DNA of 35,260 nt. Source: a virus. Position numbers and translations under genes: made by a program. The stretch spans positions 1 to 35,260 of the IMG/VR virus record IMGVR_UViG_3300031576_000197. One strand, 5' to 3'. Below are positions 5,330 through 14,420 of this stretch, in pieces; the stretch's first letter is position 1; every line of letters begins with the position of its first letter. The notes under the pieces were generated by a model that worked only from the letters and a program-made list of their open reading frames with translations, searched no databases and was not told the DNA's origin.

Positions 5330-8300
5330 TTATTTGGCTGTTATTTCGTCATGCTTCTTTGTAATATACTTCTCGTACTCAGGATAGTCGTCGTATAACT
5401 GATTAAGTCTTTTGTTAGCTCGTTCGGGGTCTATCTGTGCAAGATCATTTAGGGTTGTAATCTCCTGACGTATGGTATTTTGAATCTTACTTTTCCCCTC
5501 TATCTTATCGACCTCGGCATCATATCTATCGTTAATATATTTCTCGTAGGAAGGATATTTATCATACATTTCGTTCAGTATTTTATTGGCTTCTTCCACA
5601 GAAGACCCCGCTACTCTTGCGGCTTCACGCACCTTTTGTCTTATCAAGGTTTGATTCTCGTCTAGATCAAAATCTGGATCCCTGTATTGTTCAGTCTTCT
5701 CAAATTCACCTACCCCTTCTTCCCTTACCTTCACGCCAGTTAAAGCTTCAGTTATAGCGGCTGGAACACTTTCTTCTTTTTCTGCTGCTCTTACGCTTTT
5801 CTGTAACGGTACACCAGCAAGTGGTACAAGCTGTGGCGCCAGATAGGTAAATATATCAGCGAACATATTGCCAGCACCCTCATCTGGGTTGAAGATCTGT
5901 TTGCCAGTAAATGGATTCTGATTCTTGATAAATATATTATATATATCCTGAGCCGGAAACGACGCTAGTCCCGGTACACTTCCCTGTACATACCCGTACA
6001 GCTGGTCTGGCAACATTTCACTTAGCGGTTCTCCTTTTTTCTTCTGGCTTCCCTTAAACATATCAGAGAATGGCGTATAGCTTCCAAAGTCTACCGATAT
6101 CAAGTCACCGTCTTCACTCCTTCCAACTGTAATCTTGCCATCTCTGAATAACCTAGTGTATGCCATTTGTTTCTCCTCGTTAGTCATTGGTAGCGTGCCG
6201 CTTTCTATAAGTGTTGAACCAACTGCAAACGGGATACTAAGCGGCATAGAAGTTTGTAGTGGTTTTTCAATGAAGGATTTTAGTAGTTCTGGATAAACTT
6301 TATATCTCCAAGTCATGAACGGTACGCCAATCAAACTCTGTCTGAATTTCTTTATTAGCGGATTCACGTCTCCATAATCTGGCGTAACCCTTCTAGCTTG
6401 GACCACTGCTGCTTCAGGCGTCAGGCCCTTCTGTCTAAGCTTCTTGTAATTAGCCATCAGGAAAAGATTGTCTCCAAGTTGATACTTGTCACCAAGCCAA
6501 CTATCAAGTGCACGCCATTTGTCTAAAAGCTTATTAGGGGATTTACCAAGTTGTTGCTTCACGATGTCATCAAGAGTTTGCCCAAGTTCTTGTTTAAGAC
6601 CAGTGTCACCTATCTGGCCATAATTCAGTAGTTCGTCATAGAAATCATCCTTGTTTTTTAAGGATTTATAGGCGTCTGATATTTCAACAAATCCACTAGG
6701 ACTGAAGAAATTGTGTCCTAAAATAGATTGAGAAACAGCAAAGTTTGATGCCATATTCCTGACTTGGCCACCTATATTTCTTGACGTAAGATTTCCCTTA
6801 ATGAAATTATTAATGGCATTCATCGTCTTTAGAAATTTACCCGACTTTTGTTTTTCTAGCTCAAGATATTCAAAAACATCTTCCCTAAGATATTTGCCCT
6901 TTAGGGTTCCATACTGGTCAGAGCTTAGTTTTATCCATTTATCAGCTTGATTTGCAGGTATAGTATCTTTCATCGCATCCGTCTCAGAGAGTCTTGCCAG
7001 AAACTCTTGATTCATTCTGGCCTGTTTGAGCTCCAGTAGAGTTCTCGCAACCAAATATTCAGGGTCTTTAATTTCACCCAGAAAATCTCGGATTGCCATG
7101 TCAACCTCTCCCTCGCCCAACTTTCTTTTCTTAAGAAAGTCTCCTTCAGTTTTTATACCGCTTGGCTTTATACCAACTGGAACATCTTTGACATTACCCA
7201 TCAATATATCGGTAATAACTTTTTCAGCCTCTCTACCGTCAAGATTACGCTCTTTTATTAAGGCGTTCTTTAGATGATTATAGCTTTCAGCCAATGGCTG
7301 AAACTCAGGCGACCCATGGACTGAATATAGTCTACGAATATAGCTTCCCATATTCTTAAAATAGACCTCTGGGTCAAGCTTGCCAGCCTGTACTTGTCTT
7401 AGTCCTTCTATGTCTATCTCTCTACGTATGACGTCTAGTGTTTCTTTAACTCCAGGTTCTAATCCTTCAACTTCTTTACCCCTTATATATTCTCCGGCTA
7501 GTTTCTTTTGACTATCATCAAGTTGCTTCAATGGCTCAATGATCTCTTGTATACCAGTCATTTCTCTGGTCTCTGCCCTTTTCTTCTCTGTAATAATTTT
7601 AAAAAGACTATCTTCAATATTTTGTTGTTTTTTAAATGTGTGATTGACACCTTCTTTAAATCCTTTGGGTAACGCATCAATCGCCTTATAAGCAGCCCAT
7701 CTGAGACCTTTTAGTGGCACTGATAAAACCTTATCTAATTGCTCAACAATTGGATTAATAAGACCACGCCTAGCAGGCCCCATGTCTTTTAATATCTCAT
7801 CAGCCTTACTGTATTCACCCTTGGCAATAGATTCCTCAATAGCCTTACGCTTTGTAACTTCTTGTTCCATATCTCTAAGTATTCCAGATCTTGCTCCTAC
7901 GTCTTCACCAAATTCCTTTATTGCAGGGACTCCAGTAACTCCCTGTAAGCTAGTCATTCGCCCCCGCTCCACAAAGCCCTGATCGCGCATTGTTTTGTGT
8001 AGCAATCTCGCTTCGGAAAACAAATCTCTGCCATATAAGTTCCCTACCAGTGAAGTATTAAGAAGCGTATCCTGCACTTCTCGATTGTTAAGTGTTGACC
8101 CCTTAGCTTCCTCAGCCTCTTTTAAAGATGTTTCAAACTTAGACGCAACTTCGGATGGTGATACGTTCTTAAACAATGGTGTTCTTGTCATAATCCTTCC
8201 CAACCCCTCCATTCCTCCTCCTAACAAAATCCCCAAGCCAAAGTCTGCTATACCATATTCTTGTCCAGTCGCCTTCCTAACGCCAGCCTCTACCATCTCT

Positions 8301-9595
8301 TCGCCAACATTTTGTACGACATATGACGTCAGTATAGGATGCTCAGAAAGAAACGTTCCTACCTTAGGAATACCCTTTAAGGCCTGTCCAACCTTGGCAG
8401 CCACAACACTATATGTTGGGACACCGCCAGCAAACTGACTTACTATATTTACAGCATTACCAATACCTTCGTTAAATTCTTGCAGTTCCTTATTCTCTTC
8501 AAATGTAGGTTCTTGTCTTGCTAGTTTCTTGGATGCTACTTGAGATACAATCCCAAAGCTCATACCGTCTAAAAACCCTCGCACAGCTTCCTTTGGTAGA
8601 TCAATTAAAGCCTCTTTAAGAACTGCCTCCCTTTCTTCGGTAGGAGTCTCAACATACTTCCTAACAACAGAGTCAGGAAAATACTGATTAGCACGCAATC
8701 CGCCCGGATCAGCTAGCTGTTCGGCTAATTTGTTTCTCTGGTCATCAAGGTATTGATTGTATTCTGCAACTTCCTCTTGGTGTACTCGAGTATTTAAAGA
8801 CTGTCTCTCTGTGTCTGGCAGTTTATTAAAAGCTTCTCTTGCATCCTTCTCAATACCGGCTGCACCAGCTGCTGCGTATTGTATAGACTTGGACGGATCT
8901 TTAGAAGCCTCAGTTGTGAACTGCTGTTTATATATCTCAAAAGCCTTTTGTTCACTGGCAGATTTTTGACGTAATTCATCAATAAACTCCTTTCCTTTTT
9001 CAATTGTTTCCAAAACTTGACTTGGCTTGATTTCCTTTTTCAAAAATGGCTTGGCAATATCTAATCCTGTTTTTACATATGGAGCTAGTGGCGTTGCTTC
9101 AATTTCCTCTCCCGTGGTCTCACCAATAGATGTATCTTTATAAATCGGTTCCTGCTCGCCAAACTTCTTTATTTCTTTACCAGTTAAACGCGCAAGTTCT
9201 TGTCCCTCAGACTCACCAAGTCCGGCTGTCTTAGCTCTTCGGGTAAGATCAGCAATTCTTTCGTCCTGTTTCTGAATAGCGGTTGCGAAAGTGGATGCGG
9301 CTTGGGGAATTGCTCTAATACCAGATTGTATCTTTGTTAATAAATTCTCAGGCGGGTGCTTGCTAAGCATTGACTGTAAGTCTGTACTGATGACGGAAGT
9401 ATTTTCTGCTGGATGCTTTGCCATAAACTCATCAAGGCTCAGTGTCGGCTTCTTTATGATTGGCTTTTTCACGCTCTTCTTAAGTGCTTCTTGCTTTTTG
9501 GACTCAGCCACAAATTTCTGTACTGTTGGAGCTGCTGCCTTAGCGGTCTCCTGCAATGCGGTCTTACCTAATTCAAGAAAATAATTATTAGCCAT
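5330..9595 (-). CDS. Very large internal virion / ejection-type protein (1421 aa)
   Basis: At 4.3 kb this is the largest gene. Long charged and helical stretches dominate (DELRQKSASEQKAFEIYKQQ near 210-230; repeated Glu/Lys-rich segments). A glycine/alanine hydrophobic region lies near 380-470, and a segment TWRYKVYPELLKSFIEKP falls near 1095. The tail holds two similar copies of a helix ending YDxYPxYEKYI (near 1355 and 1405). The layout fits podovirus inner-core proteins that are injected with DNA and may form a conduit (T7 gp16-like role), but I see no transglycosylase motif. Gene position beside the CHAP-bearing protein supports an ejection role. Function is inferred. Confidence 0.65.
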   Translation of the reverse strand: MANNYFLELGKTALQETAKAAAPTVQKFVAESKKQEALKKSVKKPIIKKPTLSLDEFMAKHPAENTSVISTDLQSMLSKHPPENLLTKIQSGIRAIPQAASTFATAIQKQDERIADLTRRAKTAGLGESEGQELARLTGKEIKKFGEQEPIYKDTSIGETTGEEIEATPLAPYVKTGLDIAKPFLKKEIKPSQVLETIEKGKEFIDELRQKSASEQKAFEIYKQQFTTEASKDPSKSIQYAAAGAAGIEKDAREAFNKLPDTERQSLNTRVHQEEVAEYNQYLDDQRNKLAEQLADPGGLRANQYFPDSVVRKYVETPTEEREAVLKEALIDLPKEAVRGFLDGMSFGIVSQVASKKLARQEPTFEENKELQEFNEGIGNAVNIVSQFAGGVPTYSVVAAKVGQALKGIPKVGTFLSEHPILTSYVVQNVGEEMVEAGVRKATGQEYGIADFGLGILLGGGMEGLGRIMTRTPLFKNVSPSEVASKFETSLKEAEEAKGSTLNNREVQDTLLNTSLVGNLYGRDLFSEARLLHKTMRDQGFVERGRMTSLQGVTGVPAIKEFGEDVGARSGILRDMEQEVTKRKAIEESIAKGEYSKADEILKDMGPARRGLINPIVEQLDKVLSVPLKGLRWAAYKAIDALPKGFKEGVNHTFKKQQNIEDSLFKIITEKKRAETREMTGIQEIIEPLKQLDDSQKKLAGEYIRGKEVEGLEPGVKETLDVIRREIDIEGLRQVQAGKLDPEVYFKNMGSYIRRLYSVHGSPEFQPLAESYNHLKNALIKERNLDGREAEKVITDILMGNVKDVPVGIKPSGIKTEGDFLKKRKLGEGEVDMAIRDFLGEIKDPEYLVARTLLELKQARMNQEFLARLSETDAMKDTIPANQADKWIKLSSDQYGTLKGKYLREDVFEYLELEKQKSGKFLKTMNAINNFIKGNLTSRNIGGQVRNMASNFAVSQSILGHNFFSPSGFVEISDAYKSLKNKDDFYDELLNYGQIGDTGLKQELGQTLDDIVKQQLGKSPNKLLDKWRALDSWLGDKYQLGDNLFLMANYKKLRQKGLTPEAAVVQARRVTPDYGDVNPLIKKFRQSLIGVPFMTWRYKVYPELLKSFIEKPLQTSMPLSIPFAVGSTLIESGTLPMTNEEKQMAYTRLFRDGKITVGRSEDGDLISVDFGSYTPFSDMFKGSQKKKGEPLSEMLPDQLYGYVQGSVPGLASFPAQDIYNIFIKNQNPFTGKQIFNPDEGAGNMFADIFTYLAPQLVPLAGVPLQKSVRAAEKEESVPAAITEALTGVKVREEGVGEFEKTEQYRDPDFDLDENQTLIRQKVREAARVAGSSVEEANKILNEMYDKYPSYEKYINDRYDAEVDKIEGKSKIQNTIRQEITTLNDLAQIDPERANKRLNQLYDDYPEYEKYITKKHDEITAK

Positions 9596-9603
9596 ATTCG
9601 TTA

Positions 9604-12021
9604 CTAAGATGTAAAGCTTCGTCTTCCACCGCTACTACCACCACTTGTTTTGCTCTCCAACGTATTAATATATTGCTGCTGATTCTCTGGACTCAAGTTG
9701 CTAAAGTCTTTCCAGAATGCAGACTTGACGTCAAATACATTTGTATTATTGGTAAGATCAAATATCCTTTGTTGCATGTTAGTCAAAGAAGATTGTGGTT
9801 TTTCGACCGATTGATTGGTTTGAATCTTGTCTGCTTCCTGCATGACTTGCGCAATCTCGTCTTTGCTTAACCCCAACGATTTAATCTCTTTAAGTTTCTT
9901 TGTGTAATCTGTAGCACTGGCTAGGTCTTTGGCTATATTAACTATAGCCGGATTCTTTCCGCCCTTTATTGAGCCTTCAAGTTTAGTCTTACCTTTTGGC
10001 GGGAACGCAAAACCAACCAAGTCGCCATCCTTAAGACTTCTAGTTCTAGGGATTGGTGGATCGGGAATATTTGGATTCCTGTCCCCAATGTTTGCCTCCA
10101 TAGTGTCGAATGTCCCATCAGGATAAACCGCTGTTACGATACCTGTATGACCATACTTTCCAACGGTAGTAACAAAGGCCATACCAGGCTTAATCTTATC
10201 GGTGAAATTATCTTTACTAACTTGACTAGTAAGATAACCGTTTCTTTTAATAAGAGCTGTTTTGTCTTGGATACTATTGCCCATACCATCTCTACCTCCA
10301 GCAGGTAATCCCCAGAATCTATTAACGAACTCCCCACACTGCATAGGCTTCTTGGAACTGATTATCAACTTGCCTCCCTTGTACGAACTCTTGATGTTTT
10401 CTAGTGAATTGATTGGGACGTAGGCATCTGTAGAGTTGCCCTGTATATCAAAGTATGACGATTCTGCATCTTTTAATTTGCTATAGTTCTCGGCTGTTTG
10501 ACTTTGTTGATATTCAGTTTGAGCTTTTTTGTAGGCTAACTCAGCACGATACATTGGGTCATCCATGTCCTCTATACCAAGAAGCTGTTTTGTTCTCATT
10601 ATCTCGTCTGGTGACGCACCTGAACGATACATGTTAGCTACATAATCAGCCTTTTCTAGATCGGCATTAACAATTCCTCTGGCTTCTCTATCCAGTTCAT
10701 AAGATAATTTTCCGAGCTCAGCACGCTTTTTGTTTGTATCCAAATCCTTGTCTTGCATGACCATTTGTGCTCTCTCGTTAAAGCTCATCAGTGTCTCAAG
10801 TGGTAGACCAGTAGATGCCGACATACTCTGTAATGATTGCGGTGTTAAAGCCACACCGCTTGTAACCATGTCCTGCATAAAGCCAATACTATCTTTCATA
10901 GCAGATAGCTTATCTTTCTCTTGTTGGGAAGAAACCTTTGCTTTGGCCGATTGATGTAATATGTCAATCAACTCTGGTGGGGCGCCAGGCATACCCTCTT
11001 TTAGGTAGTTAATAACATCATCACTTACATATCCAAGAGAATCATCTTTTTGTAGCATCTGTAAGTACTCTCGTGTGTTTTTTTCTTTTTCCTGCTCTTG
11101 TTTTAAAACTTTCTCATAGGCCTCAGATGCAGCTTGTTTTTGCTTCTCAATATTATTCTGGATTCTGGCAATATCTTCTGCTCTTCCACCGATTAGGTTA
11201 GCCTGCTGTTCTTGCTGTAGGCGGTTCAACTGATCAAGCTTTTCGTTCAAATCTCTCATTCCTCTGTCATATTGATTTCGGATAGTGAGCTCTGCTTGAT
11301 CTTTAGCTAGTACGTTTCCCTTAGAGACAACACTTTCTCTACCTGCCAACAGGTTGGCCTGAGCACCGGCTATATCGGCCTCAGTCTTTTGCGCTAGATC
11401 ACCTTTTGCTTCCGATATCTTCGTCTCAAGGCTTGATTTCTCTTTTGTCTGCTGGTCTTTGAAAAGCTTGGCAGCCTCTTCAAACGACGCAGGAGTAGCT
11501 TCTGATGAGACATTGGTAATCCCTTTAGAGTTATAATAGTTGGCAAGCCACCTACTTCTTGTGTAAGGGTCGTCACCAGCCAATTCAATCGCCTCTGCCT
11601 CACTTGAAGGTATATAATCTGGATTAGGTCTATTATCTTTAAACGCACCAGCTGGAGCGCCAGCAAACATGTTGACATCAGTAGTTGGCACAGTAGATGT
11701 TTGTCCAGGTGTAATACCAGCAGTTCCTGCTGCTGTGCCACTAGGTGTACCGGTTGTTCCCGTTGTCGTGTTCCCAAGTGTTGAAGTTTGGGATGTACCA
11801 AATGATGCCTGCCTCAGTTCTGGTATGGATGTGGCATTAGGCACAAATGATTCTCCACCCTGACTTGGGCCTTGTAGCGAGATATTTTTACCCCGATAAA
11901 CAACTTCAGCACCACCTGATGGAGTTTGTGTAAATCCCGTTACACCTGACGACGACTGCTGAGCAAGCAATGCTTCACGCCGTTCCTTTGCTGCCTGAAT
12001 TCTTGGGGCTAATGTAGCCAT
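9604..12021 (-). CDS. Virion protein with CHAP-like peptidoglycan hydrolase domain (805 aa)
   Basis: Domains in order: a low-complexity Ser/Thr/Gly/Pro-rich N-terminus to about residue 150; a long coiled coil (about 165-330) rich in Glu, Lys and Gln; a helical region; a CHAP/NlpC-like amidase-endopeptidase at about 550-670; and a Ser/Gly tail. Catalytic candidates are Cys in QCGEFVNRFWG (near 560), His in KYGHTGIVTAV (near 622) and Glu in MEANIG (near 640). It probably cuts the wall locally during DNA entry and is likely ejected or tail-associated. It lies between the 109-aa gene and the 1421-aa internal protein in the late operon. Confidence 0.75.
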   Translation of the reverse strand: MATLAPRIQAAKERREALLAQQSSSGVTGFTQTPSGGAEVVYRGKNISLQGPSQGGESFVPNATSIPELRQASFGTSQTSTLGNTTTGTTGTPSGTAAGTAGITPGQTSTVPTTDVNMFAGAPAGAFKDNRPNPDYIPSSEAEAIELAGDDPYTRSRWLANYYNSKGITNVSSEATPASFEEAAKLFKDQQTKEKSSLETKISEAKGDLAQKTEADIAGAQANLLAGRESVVSKGNVLAKDQAELTIRNQYDRGMRDLNEKLDQLNRLQQEQQANLIGGRAEDIARIQNNIEKQKQAASEAYEKVLKQEQEKEKNTREYLQMLQKDDSLGYVSDDVINYLKEGMPGAPPELIDILHQSAKAKVSSQQEKDKLSAMKDSIGFMQDMVTSGVALTPQSLQSMSASTGLPLETLMSFNERAQMVMQDKDLDTNKKRAELGKLSYELDREARGIVNADLEKADYVANMYRSGASPDEIMRTKQLLGIEDMDDPMYRAELAYKKAQTEYQQSQTAENYSKLKDAESSYFDIQGNSTDAYVPINSLENIKSSYKGGKLIISSKKPMQCGEFVNRFWGLPAGGRDGMGNSIQDKTALIKRNGYLTSQVSKDNFTDKIKPGMAFVTTVGKYGHTGIVTAVYPDGTFDTMEANIGDRNPNIPDPPIPRTRSLKDGDLVGFAFPPKGKTKLEGSIKGGKNPAIVNIAKDLASATDYTKKLKEIKSLGLSKDEIAQVMQEADKIQTNQSVEKPQSSLTNMQQRIFDLTNNTNVFDVKSAFWKDFSNLSPENQQQYINTLESKTSGGSSGGRRSFTS

Positions 12022-12022
12022 A

Positions 12023-12352
12023 TTATAATAACTTAGATAGTGCTGTTTTGATTTCGTCTAAAGTTGCTGACCCGTTATCCATTTTCACCTTAAGTTCATC
12101 GCGTTCTGTTTTCTTTTGACTGACCTCGTCTAGTGCCTGTTGTTCTGCGGCCTGTCGATCAGCCAAGCGGGTAGAGTTTACGGTTGTTACGGTACCGTCT
12201 TCGCTTACAGACCAGTCGAGGATACCGCTTCTCACTCCTTCTAATTGTTCAGGAGTAATCTCGCATTCTGTTGACCTTCTGCCATTCTCGGTAACCGGCC
12301 ACTCGCAATCTGTAATCGTTCCGTTGGGATTTTTAATAAAGTAATGTTTCAT
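12023..12352 (-). CDS. Hypothetical virion-associated protein with C-terminal coiled coil (109 aa)
   Basis: The N-terminal half looks like a small beta domain (KHYFIKNPNGTITDCEWPV, then DWSVSEDGTVTTV). The C-terminal half is a charged coiled coil (RQAAEQQALDEVSQKKTERD). Its position directly after the 671-aa fibre gene suggests a fibre accessory or chaperone role. No tail-fibre-assembly motif can be shown. The gap to the next gene is 1 bp. Confidence 0.5.
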   Translation of the reverse strand: MKHYFIKNPNGTITDCEWPVTENGRRSTECEITPEQLEGVRSGILDWSVSEDGTVTTVNSTRLADRQAAEQQALDEVSQKKTERDELKVKMDNGSATLDEIKTALSKLL

Positions 12353-12356
12353 ATTT

Positions 12357-14372
12357 TTATAAAAGGGCTACAAATGTTATAGTGAACGGCAATACTCCAG
12401 GATTAGCGGCACTAGCCTGTCTAGATACTGTTCTCGTGAATCTAAATGTTTCTGCGTTAACCGGCGTCCAACTCAAGCTGAATGATATAACGCTATTAGG
12501 CGCAGCAGTTGCGGCCACCCCGGCGCTAACCGTAGTACCCTTGAGTAACGTAATTGGCGCCTGACTAGGGTGACGCAAGCGTCTAAAGTATGAAGAATAG
12601 TTTTGAGCTGGAGTGTAATAGCTCTCACCAAGGAGTTGCAAAAAGTTAGTTGCTGCAAGACTAAAGTCTATACCACCAGATGCGTTTATGTCGTACTGAA
12701 TCAACATTAAGGTAGGACGTATACCAAGTGTAACGTCTGTAGTAACAGTTGCACTAACATCGAAGTCGATTGACGTACTAATAGTTCCATATACCATCTT
12801 TTGAGCTGAATGAATTGCGACCTCGGTTAGCGATTGAACTGTACCAATACGTGAGACGAATGTAGGAGGAGTTAATGTAAGGGCACCACCGGTAGATAAG
12901 AAGACAGGTTCACCTTGTATTGTTCTCATCTTCACCTTAAATCTGTAATCGGCAGTTGCATCGGCTGTCCAAGTAGAACCACTGTTTGAAGACACGACTC
13001 TTGTCCCACCCGCATATACATCGGTGTTTTGATAATTCCAAGAATAGTTATTACCGGCAAGAGCAGCCGCATTACTGAGTACGATAGCATATTCGGTACC
13101 AGGTGTAGTTAGTAACACCGGAGACAGTACAAACTCGTTATCGCCATTCGCCATGTTTGCTGTACTCAAAACGCCACTGGTCAGTGCGGCACCAGTGGGT
13201 AAGCCTCCAGAAGTAGCATAAATTTCTGCTGTGTAGGTACCAGTCGGTACGCCATTAGAAGTAAGATTTAAAATAACTGACCCAACATTTGTCTCGTTTG
13301 TAGCTGGAGTGAATGTCTGGCCTCTCCAGTTCGTGCCAAACACCTGATCGGTTGTAACATTGCTTGAACCATTCTGTTGTGCTGTAAAGAAAGTTCTTCC
13401 CTGACTAAGTTCAGATGCCAGACTTGGCACAGTGACAACTGACCCCAGCGGAGCATAGTTGAATGTATTGCCCGCACCCGCCGCTGAAGTGGTGGCAATA
13501 CCCGCAGGGACAAATGCCGTATTCAAAGCAGCCGATGAAGCCACGCCCAGTCTCTCATTATCGAACGCGACGGCATTACCACTAGCTATCGCCGCATTTG
13601 CAGTACCAACGGTGTTTAAATTTTCAATAACAAGTGCGCCGAAATTAATAAAACTTGAGTCAAGTTGACCACTCCCATTAAGCACGGGTACCTTACCAGC
13701 GTCTGGAGCACCGGCCGATGTGGCAACAAATGTTGTTGTATCGGTTAGATCAATACTGATTGTACCAGAAGAAACCGTAACACCATCACCACCAACTACA
13801 CCGGCACCAGTACCGAAAGGCGTACTAGATACACCATCGTTTGAAAATATCCATTGGTTGGTAGCAGCATCATATCTAAAATAAGGTTTATTAACGTCAG
13901 CATTAAAGGCAGCAACAGTTATATCAACATCAGTTCCATTACCAATGTTCCAACTTGTTCCACCGGATGCGATTCCACCAGTCATAGCTGCAATCATGAG
14001 CTGGAATAATACCGCGGAGACGTTACAATAAACAGGACTGTCTTGGTCAAAAGCGGCTGCAAGTGTACCGTCGCCAGTTGTGTAATCAATTCCAGACAAT
14101 CGTACGCCTCTTATAACCCCAGAGATTGTCAATCCGTCAACACTAACAGAGCCAGGAGGAGCATAGAAAGTCTCCACATATCCGCCGGCATTCTTCATTC
14201 CCCCTAAGAAGTTACCAGTAATTACAGTATTTGTTTCGTCCTTAAACGGTGCTGTAAGATTAAGCGTTGTATCAGAAGCGGTGATAGGAGATGCAAGTCT
14301 AGGATTAGGAGCTTCTGGCCTTTGCCATTGGCCTATTTCTATATCTGCCGGAAACATTGTTGCGTCTGCCAT
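12357..14372 (-). CDS. Tail fibre / appendage protein (671 aa)
   Basis: The sequence is long, with beta-rich, Thr/Gly/Ser/Ala-rich composition and very few charged residues, typical of fibre shafts. The N-terminus (MADATMFPADIEIGQWQRPE) could be a virion-attachment region. A jelly-roll-like segment lies in the middle (GQTFTPATNETNVGSVILNL; EYAIVLSNAA), and a C-terminal beta domain ends ITFVALL. Its place after the nozzle gene matches podovirus fibres or spikes. No catalytic depolymerase motif is obvious, so receptor binding is inferred. Confidence 0.65.
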   Translation of the reverse strand: MADATMFPADIEIGQWQRPEAPNPRLASPITASDTTLNLTAPFKDETNTVITGNFLGGMKNAGGYVETFYAPPGSVSVDGLTISGVIRGVRLSGIDYTTGDGTLAAAFDQDSPVYCNVSAVLFQLMIAAMTGGIASGGTSWNIGNGTDVDITVAAFNADVNKPYFRYDAATNQWIFSNDGVSSTPFGTGAGVVGGDGVTVSSGTISIDLTDTTTFVATSAGAPDAGKVPVLNGSGQLDSSFINFGALVIENLNTVGTANAAIASGNAVAFDNERLGVASSAALNTAFVPAGIATTSAAGAGNTFNYAPLGSVVTVPSLASELSQGRTFFTAQQNGSSNVTTDQVFGTNWRGQTFTPATNETNVGSVILNLTSNGVPTGTYTAEIYATSGGLPTGAALTSGVLSTANMANGDNEFVLSPVLLTTPGTEYAIVLSNAAALAGNNYSWNYQNTDVYAGGTRVVSSNSGSTWTADATADYRFKVKMRTIQGEPVFLSTGGALTLTPPTFVSRIGTVQSLTEVAIHSAQKMVYGTISTSIDFDVSATVTTDVTLGIRPTLMLIQYDINASGGIDFSLAATNFLQLLGESYYTPAQNYSSYFRRLRHPSQAPITLLKGTTVSAGVAATAAPNSVISFSLSWTPVNAETFRFTRTVSRQASAANPGVLPFTITFVALL

Positions 14373-14420
14373 ATCTTTTTAGTTTATTCAAGTAAATTAT
14401 AATCCTATTTGCAATTACTA

